The notes: a model not told the origin generated them from the letters alone. Numbered from the stretch's first letter, positions 20,719-29,992 are shown. The stretch: 64,000 nt of DNA from Chlamydia sp. 04-14 (GCF_036632095.1 NZ_JAPYKW010000002.1:186001-250000); one strand, 5' to 3'. Numbers and translations are program-made.

Positions 20719-21912
20719 ATGGCTGCATCCGGAGGAGCTGGTGGCTTAGGCGGTTCACAAGCTGTTGACGTTGCGCAAGTGCAAGCTGCAGCAGCAAAGG
20801 CTGATGCCCAAGAAGTTGTAGCTAGCCAAGAGCAATCCGATATCAGTATGATTAAGGATTCTCAGGATTTATCAAATCCTCAAGCAGCGACACGCACTAA
20901 AAAGAAAGAAGAAAAATTCCAAACTCTAGAGTCTAGAAGAAAAGGTGCTGCTCAAACAGAGAAGAAATCCGAAGGTACCGGAGATAAATCTGACGCAGAT
21001 CTTGCTGACAAGTATACCGAGAATAATGCAGAGATTTCAGGTCAAGATTTACGTAGTATTCGAGATTCTCTACACGATGATTCTTCCGAAGAAGATATTT
21101 TAGATCTTGTTAAATCTAAATTTTCTGATCCCGCACTTCAAAGTGTTGCTCTAGATTACCTAGTCCAAACAACGCCTGCTTCTAAAGGTGCTTTAAAAGA
21201 CACCTTAATTAAAGCGCAACAAAACCACATGCAACAGAATCGACAAGCTGTTGTCGGTGGTAAAAATATTTTATTCGCCTCTCAAGAATATGCGTCTTTA
21301 TTAAATACTTCTGCTCCAGGATTACGAGCTCTTTATCTTCAGGTAACTTCTGATTTTCATTCTTGTGAGCAGTTATTAACTACCCTTCAATCACGTTACA
21401 GCTTCGAAGAAATGGGTACTGTTTCTTCTTTCATTCTTAAAGGTATGGCTGCAGATTTAAAATCTGAAGGATCTTCAGTTCCACCTCCAAAATTACAGGT
21501 AATGATGTCAGAGACCCGTAATCTTCAAGCTGTGCTTACTGGCTACGATTTCTTTCAGACAAAACTACCTACGCTTACTGCATCTTTAAAAGCTGACGGT
21601 GTATCAATTCCTGATCTTAAATTTGATAAAGTAGCAGACACTTTCTTTAAGTTAATTAATGATAAATTCCCTACAGCCTCGAAAATGGAACGTGGGGTTC
21701 GTGATCTCGTTGGTGAGGATACTGAAGCTATTACGGGGATGCTAAATCTATTTTTCGTTGCCTTAAGAGGAACCTCACCAAGATTATTTGCTTCAGCAGA
21801 AAAACGTCAGCAATTAGGCACGATGATGGCTAATGCGTTAGATACTGTGAATATTAACAACGAAGATTACCCAAAAGCTACAGACTTCCCCAAACCCTAT
21901 CCTTGGTCTTAA
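20719..21912 (+). CDS. copN: Type III secretion gatekeeper CopN (SctW/LcrE)
   Basis: Plug that blocks effector release until host contact and is itself secreted; CopN of some species binds tubulin. 397 residues. The N-terminal 110 residues are Ala/Gln/Lys rich and disordered, as expected for secretion signal and chaperone binding. The rest is helical in the YopN/MxiC manner (SEEDILDLVKSKFSDPALQSVALDYL; RDLVGEDTEAITGMLNLFF, each part of longer helices). Starts 31 bases after sctV and is followed 16 bases later by its chaperone gene scc1. Confidence 0.94.
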   Translation: MAASGGAGGLGGSQAVDVAQVQAAAAKADAQEVVASQEQSDISMIKDSQDLSNPQAATRTKKKEEKFQTLESRRKGAAQTEKKSEGTGDKSDADLADKYTENNAEISGQDLRSIRDSLHDDSSEEDILDLVKSKFSDPALQSVALDYLVQTTPASKGALKDTLIKAQQNHMQQNRQAVVGGKNILFASQEYASLLNTSAPGLRALYLQVTSDFHSCEQLLTTLQSRYSFEEMGTVSSFILKGMAADLKSEGSSVPPPKLQVMMSETRNLQAVLTGYDFFQTKLPTLTASLKADGVSIPDLKFDKVADTFFKLINDKFPTASKMERGVRDLVGEDTEAITGMLNLFFVALRGTSPRLFASAEKRQQLGTMMANALDTVNINNEDYPKATDFPKPYPWS

Positions 21913-21927
21913 TTTTTACGGATTATC

Positions 21928-22368
21928 ATGCAAAATCAATTCGAACAACTTCTGGAATCTTTGGGAACAAAGCTAAATACCTCATTAGTCCCTGATAAAA
22001 ACCAAGCGTGTTTGATTCGTTTTAGCGATACTCAAGTTCCAGTACAACTTGAAGAAGATGGAAATTCTGGTGATATCGCTGTAGGCACAATTCTTGGAAT
22101 GCTTCCTGAAAACGTATTCCGCGAACGGATTTTTAAAGCTGCTCTTTCTGTAAATGCTTCTCCTCAATCAAATATCAAAGGAATCCTTGGTTATGGAGAA
22201 ATCTCTCAACAGCTTTATCTATCTGATGTTTTAAATATGAATTATCTAAATGGAGATAAACTTTTCCACTATCTAACTCTATTTTCCATGCACGCAAAAA
22301 TTTGGATCGCTGCATTAGAAACTGGTAACCTTCCTGATTTACATGTCTTAGGTATGTATCATTTATAA
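21928..22368 (+). CDS. scc1: Type III secretion chaperone Scc1 (SycE type)
   Basis: 146 residues, acidic, class I chaperone fold (CesT/SycE size). Contains MQNQFEQLLESLGTKLNT, DTQVPVQLEEDGNSGDIAVG and a C-terminal helix ending LPDLHVLGMYHL. Position directly after copN matches CT088/Scc1, which together with Scc4 forms the heterodimer that binds the CopN N-terminus. Annotated from order and size; the sequence itself gives no catalytic motif, as expected. Confidence 0.88.
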   Translation: MQNQFEQLLESLGTKLNTSLVPDKNQACLIRFSDTQVPVQLEEDGNSGDIAVGTILGMLPENVFRERIFKAALSVNASPQSNIKGILGYGEISQQLYLSDVLNMNYLNGDKLFHYLTLFSMHAKIWIAALETGNLPDLHVLGMYHL

Positions 22369-22422
22369 CTACTGATAACGGCAAATTTGTCTAAACATGC
22401 ACGTTTTAAGTTCGTATGATTT

Positions 22423-24015
22423 ATGACTCCATTTTCTAAAGCTCTACGCTATATCCAAAATTCCCCAGCTAAGCAAAGTTGGAAAACTCTAGGAACAATG
22501 CCTAAACAAGGAATCTGCGTTCCTTTATTCTCCCTACACACACAAAATAGCTGTGGTATCGGAGAGTTTCTAGATCTTATTCCTATGATCTCTTGGTGTC
22601 GAAAACACGGATTCCAAATCATACAAATTCTTCCGATTAACGATAGCGGTGAAGATAGCAGTCCATACAATAGTATATCTTCAGTAGCACTTAATCCTCT
22701 TTATCTGTCCTTAGCAAGTCTTCCCCACGCTCAATCAGTTTCCTATGCCAATGCTAAGCTAAGAACTATGCAGCAGCTTTCTAAACTTCCCTATGTACAT
22801 TATCCACAAGTCAAAGCTGCTAAATGGGAATTTCTCCATGACTATTATCAGTACGTAGTCAAAATTGGGGCATTAAAAGACGAAGATTTTCAAATTTTTT
22901 GTGAAAAGGAAAAATATTGGTTACGTCCCTATACGGTATTTCGCGCTATTAAGCATCACCTAAAGGGAGCACCGATAAATAATTGGCCTAAAGTATACAC
23001 AGACATTAAAAACTTCACAAAATTTGAAAAAGAATTCCAAAATGAATGCGACTTCTTTGCTTATCTACAATATCTCTGCTTTCAACAAATGTCTCGGGTA
23101 AAGGCTTTCGCAGATGATAATCAAATTTTCCTTAAGGGAGATCTTCCCATCCTTATTAGTAAGGATAGTTGTGATGTTTGGTATTATAGACAGTTTTTTT
23201 CCTCTTCAGGATCTGCCGGAGCCCCTCCAGATATTTACAATGCTGAGGGACAGAACTGGCACCTTCCTATCTATAATATGCGTAATCTTGCCCAGGATAA
23301 TTATACGTGGTGGAAGGCTCGTCTTCGTTATGCAGAAAATTTTTATTCCCTATATAGACTAGATCATATCGTAGGGTTCTTTCGCCTATGGGTATGGGAT
23401 ACTTCTGGAAATGGAAAATTCCAACCAGAAGATCCTGAAGAATACATCAGCCAGGGAACTCAGATACTTACACAGATTCTACGCGCATCTCGAATGCTTC
23501 CGATAGGAGAAGACCTAGGAAGTATTCCCCCAGATGTAAAACAAACATTATTAAAATTAGGGATATGTGGAACAAGAATTCCTCGATGGGAGCGTAACTG
23601 GGAGGGAGATGGGAATTTTATTCCCTTAGAGAGCTACTCTCCTCTTTCAGTAACATCCTTATCTACACATGACTCCGATACACTTGCTCTTTGGTGGCGT
23701 CATTCTCCAAAAGAAGCTCAAAAATTTGCCAAATTTCTAGGAATGTTTTTCACTCCAGTTTTATCGGAAGAAGATCAAAAACACATTCTTAGATTATCGC
23801 ACAAAACATCATCTATTTTTCATATTAATTTAATTAACGACTACCTCGCTCTTTGTCCTGATTTAGTATCCAATAATCTAAAATATGAACGCATAAATAT
23901 GCCGGGGACCTTATCGAAAAATAATTGGGTATATAGAGTAAAACCCTCTGTAGAAGAAATTCTATCTCACGATACATTCAACGCAAATATAGCAGATATT
24001 TTCTCCCATCTTTAA
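22423..24015 (+). CDS. malQ: 4-alpha-glucanotransferase (amylomaltase)
   Basis: GH77 enzyme that disproportionates maltodextrins, part of glycogen use with GlgP. 530 residues. Visible GH77 segments: NSCGIGEFLDL, INDSGEDSSPYNSISSVALNP, LKGDLPILISKDSCDVW, PPDIYNAEGQNW, the catalytic nucleophile Asp in YRLDHIVGFFRLW, the acid/base Glu in PIGEDLGSIPPDV, and STHDSDTLALWWR. The start follows scc1 by 54 bases. Length is within the family range. Confidence 0.95.
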   Translation: MTPFSKALRYIQNSPAKQSWKTLGTMPKQGICVPLFSLHTQNSCGIGEFLDLIPMISWCRKHGFQIIQILPINDSGEDSSPYNSISSVALNPLYLSLASLPHAQSVSYANAKLRTMQQLSKLPYVHYPQVKAAKWEFLHDYYQYVVKIGALKDEDFQIFCEKEKYWLRPYTVFRAIKHHLKGAPINNWPKVYTDIKNFTKFEKEFQNECDFFAYLQYLCFQQMSRVKAFADDNQIFLKGDLPILISKDSCDVWYYRQFFSSSGSAGAPPDIYNAEGQNWHLPIYNMRNLAQDNYTWWKARLRYAENFYSLYRLDHIVGFFRLWVWDTSGNGKFQPEDPEEYISQGTQILTQILRASRMLPIGEDLGSIPPDVKQTLLKLGICGTRIPRWERNWEGDGNFIPLESYSPLSVTSLSTHDSDTLALWWRHSPKEAQKFAKFLGMFFTPVLSEEDQKHILRLSHKTSSIFHINLINDYLALCPDLVSNNLKYERINMPGTLSKNNWVYRVKPSVEEILSHDTFNANIADIFSHL

Positions 24016-24191
24016 GATCTAGATCTTACTATTCTAAGTAAAATCAAGAAAAAATTTCTTTTTAAATAGCTATAATTAAAATTTTTTGAAGAAAAAATCT
24101 TTCAGATATATCAGAAAATGTCTAACATAGGTTCTTTTCAATTATATATGTCTTATTCTTGCGATAACGACGAAGTTAATGTAGGGAAATC

Positions 24192-24461
24192 ATGTCAAGA
24201 AAGTGTCCACTTACTGGAAAAAGACCTCGCCGTGGCAATAGCTACACCATCCGAGGTATTGCAAAAAAGAAAAAAGGAATTGGTTTAAAGGTTACAGGGA
24301 AAACCCCACGTCGTTTCTTCCCTAATATGGTTACCAAGAGACTTTGGTCTACAGAAGAAAATAAGTTTCTTAAACTTAAAATTTCTGCTTCCGCCCTACG
24401 GCTCATCGACAAGCTTGGCCTAGAGAAAGTAATAGCAAGAGCTAAAAGCAAAGGCTTGTAA
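24192..24461 (+). CDS. rpmB: 50S ribosomal protein L28
   Basis: 89 residues, highly basic, starting [16 protein letters not shown], the conserved L28 N-terminus. Also [20 protein letters not shown] and a C-terminal [15 protein letters not shown]. One Cys near the start is kept, but no full zinc-binding set is visible. Preceded by a 176-base AT-rich gap; followed after 24 bases by the UbiD-like gene with AAAGGGG as its ribosome site. Confidence 0.96.
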   Translation: MSRKCPLTGKRPRRGNSYTIRGIAKKKKGIGLKVTGKTPRRFFPNMVTKRLWSTEENKFLKLKISASALRLIDKLGLEKVIARAKSKGL

Positions 24462-24485
24462 TTTTTATAACAAAGGGGAATAGCC

Positions 24486-26240
24486 ATGTCTTCCTTAAGA
24501 CGTCTTGTTTCCCTTTTGCGATCCCAAAATGACCTTATTGATGTTTTTGCTCCTGTAGATCCTTATTTGGAGCTTCCTGAGATTCATCGCAGGGTTATTG
24601 AAAATCAAGGCCCCGCCCTTTTATTTCATAATGTTCAAGGTTCTCCCTTTCCCGTCTTAACGAATTTATTTGGCACGCATAATCGTGTGGATCAAATATT
24701 TTCTAGAGTCCCCAAAGATTTAATATCTCAAGCCATTCGTTTATTATCCTCTCCTCCTAAAATATCTCAGTTATGGAAAAATCGTAATTTGCTGTTTAGA
24801 GGATTATCTTTAGGATTACGTAAAGTTCACTTCTCAAAGTTTCCCTATAAAAAAATGGCTTCTGTAGATCTACATCAACTGCCTATGCTGACAAGCTGGC
24901 CAGAAGATGGCGGTGCTTTTCTTACACTTCCTTTGGTCTACACAGAATCTCCTAGTTCTAGAATTCCTAACTTAGGGATGTATCGCATGCAAAGATTTGA
25001 TAGCGATACCTTAGGTTTGCATTTCCAAATCCAAAAAGGAGGTGGAATGCATTTCTATGAGGCGGAATTGAATAATCAAAATCTTCCGGTTACTGTGTTT
25101 TTATCAGGAAATCCTTTCTTGATACTCTCCGCAATAGCTCCCCTACCCGAAAATATTTCAGAACTCCTCTTTTGTACATTTTTACAAGGATCAAAATTAC
25201 GTTATAAAAACGACCCTGATACGCCACATCCTCTAATCTATGATTCTGAATTTATCCTTTCTGGGGAGGGAATTTGTAATCTACGGAAACCCGAAGGACC
25301 TTTCGGGGATCATTTTGGTTACTATAGCCTTCAGCATGACTTCCCGATTTTTAAATGTAGAAAAATCTATCATCGAAAAGACGCTATTTATCCTGCCACG
25401 ATTGTAGGTAAACCCTATCAAGAAGATTTCTACTTGGGGAATAAGCTTCAAGAATACCTTTCGCCCCTATTCCCTATGGTCATGCCAGGAGTACGTCAAC
25501 TAAAGAGCTATGGCGAAGCAGGATTTCATGCGTTAACAGCTGCTGTTGTTAAAGAACGTTATTGGAAAGAATCCCTAGCGACATCTTTAAGAATTCTCGG
25601 GGAAGGACAATTATCATTAACCAAATTTCTCATGGTAACAGATCACTACGTCGATCTAGATAACTTCCCTAAACTTCTAGAAGGGGTATTATCACGTATG
25701 ATTCCCGAACGCGATCTGCTTATCTTCTCGGAAACATCAAATGATACCCTAGATTATACAGGACCTAAATTGAATAAAGGTTCTAAAGCTATTTTCATGG
25801 GGATAGGCCCAGTAATTCGTGATCTTCCAGATAAATATCGGGGGAAAATTATTCCTAATATCACCGATATAGGAAGTTTTTGTCCTGGTTGTCTCGTTCT
25901 TCAGACTACGTTACAAGAATTAAATATTGATACGTTGTTAGATAATGCTGATCTTCGCTCATGGCCATTTATTGTCCTTACAGAGAATCTACAAGAGACA
26001 TTAACAAGCACTAAGAATTTCCTATGGAAAACATTCACACGCGCTGCTCCCGCAACAGATTTACACGTACGTTTCAATCAGGTCATTAATCATAGACCCC
26101 AATACACCTTTCCTATCATTCTTAATTCCCTAATGAAGCCTCACTACCCTAAAGAAGTCGAAGCTGACGAGGAAACCATCCAAAAAGTTTCCCATCGATG
26201 GAATGAGTATTTTCCTAAAAATTCATCTAAGTTATTCTAG
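24486..26240 (+). CDS. UbiD-family decarboxylase (menaquinone pathway candidate)
   Basis: UbiD enzymes use prenylated FMN to decarboxylate aromatic or alpha,beta-unsaturated acids. 584 residues. Family features: N-terminal EIHRRVIENQGPALLFHNV, GMYRMQRFDSDTLGLHFQIQ (trimmed), GGGMHFYEAE, the EGPFGDHFGYYS segment that holds an active-site Glu, and a C-terminal prFMN-domain run GFHALTAAVVKERYWKES. C. trachomatis has the same gene beside rpmB (CT085). Chlamydiae make menaquinone by the futalosine route, which needs a UbiD-like decarboxylase; assigning this gene to that step is inference. Confidence 0.85.
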   Translation: MSSLRRLVSLLRSQNDLIDVFAPVDPYLELPEIHRRVIENQGPALLFHNVQGSPFPVLTNLFGTHNRVDQIFSRVPKDLISQAIRLLSSPPKISQLWKNRNLLFRGLSLGLRKVHFSKFPYKKMASVDLHQLPMLTSWPEDGGAFLTLPLVYTESPSSRIPNLGMYRMQRFDSDTLGLHFQIQKGGGMHFYEAELNNQNLPVTVFLSGNPFLILSAIAPLPENISELLFCTFLQGSKLRYKNDPDTPHPLIYDSEFILSGEGICNLRKPEGPFGDHFGYYSLQHDFPIFKCRKIYHRKDAIYPATIVGKPYQEDFYLGNKLQEYLSPLFPMVMPGVRQLKSYGEAGFHALTAAVVKERYWKESLATSLRILGEGQLSLTKFLMVTDHYVDLDNFPKLLEGVLSRMIPERDLLIFSETSNDTLDYTGPKLNKGSKAIFMGIGPVIRDLPDKYRGKIIPNITDIGSFCPGCLVLQTTLQELNIDTLLDNADLRSWPFIVLTENLQETLTSTKNFLWKTFTRAAPATDLHVRFNQVINHRPQYTFPIILNSLMKPHYPKEVEADEETIQKVSHRWNEYFPKNSSKLF

Positions 26241-26336
26241 CTGATTTATTAAGTTTTCTTTAAAAATAATGATTTTTATAATGAAAATTCTTATTACTAA
26301 TTTTTTAAAAGAAAAATACTAAATCTAACTAAAGCT

Positions 26337-27392
26337 ATGAAAAAGAAAACAAACTCGAAATTAAAAATCCTTTTAACCGTAGGATCACTACTATTCTTTG
26401 GTGTTCTTACAAAATCTCAAAATCCTGATACATTTCAAACTTTTACTGCCTCGCAAGAACCTGTGATTTATTCCAAACAATGTGGGGATGATTCTCTTAA
26501 GGTACTCTGCGACGCCATAGATTCTGCAGAAAAAAGTATCTTTCTTCGTATTTATCGTCTGAGCGCTCCTGAGATTTTTACAAGCCTTGCCAATCAGGCT
26601 AATGCAAAACGCAACGTAGCTATTCACTATGAAAAGATGGCAAAAATCCAGGAATTCCCTAAAAATAAGCACGTGACATTAGTTGAACATCCTTCTGAGG
26701 GAAGAAAGCTAATGCATCAAAAAGCCCTAGCAATAGATGACAAACAAGCTTGGTTAGGATCGGCAAACTATACCCACGTTTCCTTTCTTCAGGATAGCAA
26801 TTTAATCATTGGTTTAAAAAGTAAGGAACTTTGCCAATATATTAAGGATGAGTCCTGCGGAAATTGTGTTGTTGATGGCCAAAATATACAATATTTCTCT
26901 CTACCTGGTGATCAAGGAAAAGCATTGTCAGCAGTGCTACAAACACTAAGAACTGCAAAAAAAACCATTCGGTTAGCGATGTTTGCCCTAACCTATCCCC
27001 CCGTATTTCGTGAGCTTAATGAAGCTAAAAAACGCGGTGTAGACGTGAAAATTTTGATCGATAAAGATTTTAAGAAATTATCGATAAAGCAGATTCAGGC
27101 TTTGAAAGATTCTAATCTGACTCTCCACACAAAAACAACCCGTTATCGTCTACATCATAAATTCGCAGTTGTAGATCAAAAAATTCTGATTGCGGGATCT
27201 GTAAATTGGTCTGAAGCCGGATTTTGTATAAATTCTGAAGATATGCTTATCCTAGATAATCTTACCGACAAGCAGGTGAAAAAATTGAATAGAATCTGGG
27301 AAGATCTAGAGAAACAAAGTGCGCTCTCTTACCCTATTAGTGAAGAGGATGAAAAAGTCATTCAATTGCCTAAAGAAAAACGGGCTGCTTAA
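26337..27392 (+). CDS. Secreted phospholipase D-like protein (two HKD motifs)
   Basis: 351 residues. The N-terminus is basic then hydrophobic (KILLTVGSLLFFGVL), a Sec signal or anchor, so it acts outside the cytoplasm. Two complete HKD motifs are present: HQKALAIDD with GSAN (H127, K129, D134) and HHKFAVVD with GSVN (H273, K275, D280). Both halves are therefore potentially active. Such enzymes may be phospholipases, cardiolipin synthase-like or nucleases. Position matches CT084. Its 3' end overlaps the opposite-strand CT083-type gene by 4 bases. Confidence 0.88.
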   Translation: MKKKTNSKLKILLTVGSLLFFGVLTKSQNPDTFQTFTASQEPVIYSKQCGDDSLKVLCDAIDSAEKSIFLRIYRLSAPEIFTSLANQANAKRNVAIHYEKMAKIQEFPKNKHVTLVEHPSEGRKLMHQKALAIDDKQAWLGSANYTHVSFLQDSNLIIGLKSKELCQYIKDESCGNCVVDGQNIQYFSLPGDQGKALSAVLQTLRTAKKTIRLAMFALTYPPVFRELNEAKKRGVDVKILIDKDFKKLSIKQIQALKDSNLTLHTKTTRYRLHHKFAVVDQKILIAGSVNWSEAGFCINSEDMLILDNLTDKQVKKLNRIWEDLEKQSALSYPISEEDEKVIQLPKEKRAA

Positions 27393-27874
27393 CATTCGTC
27401 ATCTTTATTCCAAAATAATAGGGAAGCCATGTCCAAGACACCCCTATTGCGAGCAATAACCCAAGCTTCTGCGGCATTAGCGATAGCCTGAGCTGCAGAC
27501 GCTCCTATTTTTACTGGCTTTTTACTTCTAGCAATATTGAAAATCTTCTCTTGTTTTTGAGATTCGCTGTCATCTTCTTGGCCGTCTTCATCTTCTTTAA
27601 ATCCGGCATTTTTCAAACTTCTAAAATCTAAATCTACGTTCCGTAATTGAGATAAAAGAACTTTTGCCTGTTTGCGGTTGAGAATTTTAAAACGATGTTT
27701 TCTCTGTCTTTCATCTTTCTCTTGATCAGCGATAGCCAATAAAGCCAAACGCATAGCTTCATTTTTAGCTATTTCATCAGAGATCTTCTGATTTAACGGC
27801 GTATTGCTGTGAGGATCTTTATTCACTCCCTGAGGAGGAAATGCTCCATAAGGATCAAAAGGTATTATGCGCAC
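27389..27874 (-). CDS. CT083-type protein, partner of the upstream effector candidate
   Basis: 161 residues, function not recognised. Starts MRIIPFDPYGAFPPQG. The middle (40-85) is helical and charged (AMRLALLAIADQEKDERQRK), followed by an acidic stretch (EDEDGQEDDSESQKQE, about 95-110) and an Ala-rich helix (GASAAQAIANAAEAWVIARN). Begins 10 bases after the stop of the CT082-type gene and almost surely shares its transcript. The pairing suggests a chaperone or co-effector role for the larger protein; that is inference from arrangement only. Confidence 0.72.
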   Translation of the reverse strand: MRIIPFDPYGAFPPQGVNKDPHSNTPLNQKISDEIAKNEAMRLALLAIADQEKDERQRKHRFKILNRKQAKVLLSQLRNVDLDFRSLKNAGFKEDEDGQEDDSESQKQEKIFNIARSKKPVKIGASAAQAIANAAEAWVIARNRGVLDMASLLFWNKDDEC

Positions 27875-27884
27875 TTTAATCTCC

Positions 27885-29621
27885 CTAATCTAATTCCATA
27901 GATTTGCCTTTTTTATCTTTATCAGAAAAAGGCCTGCTGTCTCGATCCCGGTTTTGTCCTGAAAATCCTCCACCAGATCCTCCTCCGTCATCATGCACAG
28001 AAGCAGCCTCCGGTTTGCCTTGTACTCCAAGACGCGATGAAGAAGCAAACGGTTGCGGAGGTCTAAAAATCAAGGGCGGATCTATAGCTACGTTACGGTA
28101 TTGATAAATTAAAGGATCTGGTGGTGCTCCAGGGCCCTTGCGCTTCTCTACTTCATGTTTATATTCAGATAAAGAACGCGGTAGTGGTGCTAGCAAAGAT
28201 ATTCCCTGATGAGAGGAAAATAAATACGCTGAACTTACCGTATCAAATCCCGTTGATCCTGCAGAGGCGTCATATTTCGGTTCAGGGTTCTCTTCAGGAA
28301 CGGGTAAAAATACCGGATCGTTATCTAACAGCGCGGAAAAACTTACAGTTCCTTCATTACCCAAATCTGGAATACTATCACTAGAAGAGGGATTAGCCGG
28401 AAAACGGTAGGGTTTTTCACTATGATCCGCAAATAACGGAAAATTTTTTACCACATTTTCAGATTTATCTATAGATGAAAAATCCGTATGTCCCTGATTA
28501 CTAGAGATTCCCATAGGAGAATGCTCTGATTTATCGTTATAACTTTGCGTGATTGTTCCAGAAAATTTTGGAGGGGGAAAGCTTGTCCCTTCCCCGGACC
28601 ATGTCCCTAAAGGTACGTAAACAGATGCGGGAGCTCCCGAAGATAGTAAACTTTCCATCATTTTTGCTAGAGCAAGCTGGTCTTTTAGAAGATCTTCTCG
28701 ACTCTCCTTTTTTTCAGCCTCTTTAGCAGAAGTTTCTAAAATCCCCGATCCCTCTAAATCCAGATCCTCGACTTTGCCGGCATCACGCCCCGAATCAATA
28801 ATTTTTGTATTTTTTGAGGTGTTTTCTGCACGCATATCCGTGCTAAGGTTACGATTTTCTAAATCAGATAGATCTACCATACCCTCATTACCAACAAGAG
28901 AAGCTCTGCGTAGTAAAGAAGAAGTCTCTATATTTGGATCTAAAATTGTACTAATCATTTCTCCACCTAGACGGTTCACCGTCCAGGCTGTCACTGTAGA
29001 CTCTGTTATCGACATTCTAGCCATCTGAAATGAACCAAATGAAGCTATTGAAGAGGTTTCCGAAGCACTAATCTCTTCCCTTGATATCGAGAATGAAGCT
29101 AGAGATGTAGAGCGTAACGACTCTAAAGAAAGCATAGAAACATCAGAAGAGGTGTCACTAATTCCAGATGCATCTAAATAAAATCCTTGCATTTCTGGAG
29201 AAATACGGTTTCCCTTCTTACTGACCATTTCCATATCGCTAGGCAACATGGATCTTCCTTCTCCGTCAGCTTCCGCCTTGCGAGCAGAAATCCTAGAGGC
29301 TCTTGTACCAAACCCCGATAGAAATCCCTGAACACTAGCACGCACTTTGGAAAAAGCACCCCGTAGTTTTGATTTAGGAGATGACGAGGCTTTTTCCTGG
29401 GTCTTTCGATATTTTCCCTCATTAATCTGGAGATCGGTCTCATAATTCGCACTGGCTCCAGATTGGATCATGGCCTCTTGCTTTCTAGAAGAGGTCTCCC
29501 TTGTCTCAGAAAATACAGATTCTTTAGGACCCGATAATGACTCCGGCTGTTTCCCCATAATTGCGGGGTCCCATTTATCAGGTCCTGAAGGAGAAATATT
29601 GCTATTTCCAGAAATTGACAT
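27885..29621 (-). CDS. CT082-type disordered protein, candidate type III effector
   Basis: 578 residues with no recognisable fold. The N-terminus (SISGNSNISPSGPDKWDPA) is Ser/Asn/Pro rich like chlamydial type III signals. The whole protein is rich in Ser, Glu and Gly. A basic patch lies near 75-115 (KSKLRGAFSKVRASVQGFL). A helical charged stretch lies near 290-325 (KEAEKKESREDLLKDQLALA). Pro-rich segments sit near 505-540, and the tail is Gly/Asp/Lys rich. C. trachomatis CT082 occupies this position and has been reported as a secreted late protein. No Tyr-repeat or actin motif was seen. Confidence 0.72.
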   Translation of the reverse strand: MSISGNSNISPSGPDKWDPAIMGKQPESLSGPKESVFSETRETSSRKQEAMIQSGASANYETDLQINEGKYRKTQEKASSSPKSKLRGAFSKVRASVQGFLSGFGTRASRISARKAEADGEGRSMLPSDMEMVSKKGNRISPEMQGFYLDASGISDTSSDVSMLSLESLRSTSLASFSISREEISASETSSIASFGSFQMARMSITESTVTAWTVNRLGGEMISTILDPNIETSSLLRRASLVGNEGMVDLSDLENRNLSTDMRAENTSKNTKIIDSGRDAGKVEDLDLEGSGILETSAKEAEKKESREDLLKDQLALAKMMESLLSSGAPASVYVPLGTWSGEGTSFPPPKFSGTITQSYNDKSEHSPMGISSNQGHTDFSSIDKSENVVKNFPLFADHSEKPYRFPANPSSSDSIPDLGNEGTVSFSALLDNDPVFLPVPEENPEPKYDASAGSTGFDTVSSAYLFSSHQGISLLAPLPRSLSEYKHEVEKRKGPGAPPDPLIYQYRNVAIDPPLIFRPPQPFASSSRLGVQGKPEAASVHDDGGGSGGGFSGQNRDRDSRPFSDKDKKGKSMELD

Positions 29622-29734
29622 AATTTATTCTCAGAGTTTTTAAAAAAATACTCATTAGTTATGTTTTAATTTTAAAATAAAAAATAATTAATTCAAAAAA
29701 AAGAACTTAAGAAACAATTAAAAGAGAAAAAGGC

Positions 29735-29764
29735 AAAAAAAACGCAAGGTGGCGGCACCTTGCG
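29735..29764 (-). terminator. Strong intrinsic terminator downstream of ltuB
   Basis: CGCAAGGTG (29743-29751) and CACCTTGCG (29756-29764) form a perfect 9-bp GC-rich stem with loop GCGG. On the minus strand the hairpin is followed immediately by eight T (29742-29735). It would end minus-strand transcripts coming from ltuB or from the structured region between, and insulate the CT082-type gene. On the plus strand only A residues follow, so it is directional. Confidence 0.85.
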
Positions 29765-29930
29765 AAAAAACCTAAAAATAAGGGAAGAGGGAAGAGAGCC
29801 GGTAGGCGCAAGAAAGTGCACCGCCGTCGTTCCAGATGAGGTACTCGTACCAAACTGTCCGGCAATATTGAGATTGTGGAGATCTCAATATTGCGGCAGC
29901 TTCTGGAGCGCAAAAAATAGCCCAGGCTAC
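29765..29930 (-). ncRNA. Candidate small RNA between ltuB and its distal terminator
   Basis: This GC-richer stretch has no supported gene. It holds a 13-bp perfect hairpin, GCAATATTGAGAT 29862-29874 with ATCTCAATATTGC 29882-29894, loop of seven, plus two more closing pairs across a one-base bulge. On the minus strand, AGGCT/AGCCT at 29924-29939 is followed within a few bases by six T (29917-29912), a possible first terminator for ltuB. The strong terminator at 29735-29764 would end the RNA. A weak promoter-like pair on the minus strand, TTGCAG then TAATAA, lies just upstream. Boundaries are guesses; it could instead be the ltuB 3' UTR. Confidence 0.35.
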
Positions 29931-29992
29931 CCCCAGCCTTATTACGGGTTTGTCCCGTTCTGCAAGTTTTTATTAGCTCTTTGCGTTCATTT

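Noticed and set aside
29713-29839. Plus-strand frame rich in Lys/Arg ending KKVHRRRSR, histone- or ribosomal-protein-like
   Set aside because: A stop lies just before it and there is no ATG, GTG or TTG start inside; it also runs through the minus-strand terminator hairpin. Composition is explained by the A-rich and GC-stem sequence.
29707-29913. 68-codon minus-strand ORF in the ltuB downstream region
   Set aside because: It reads straight through the perfect terminator hairpin and its T run and across the 13-bp hairpin arm, with no ribosome site; better explained as non-coding.
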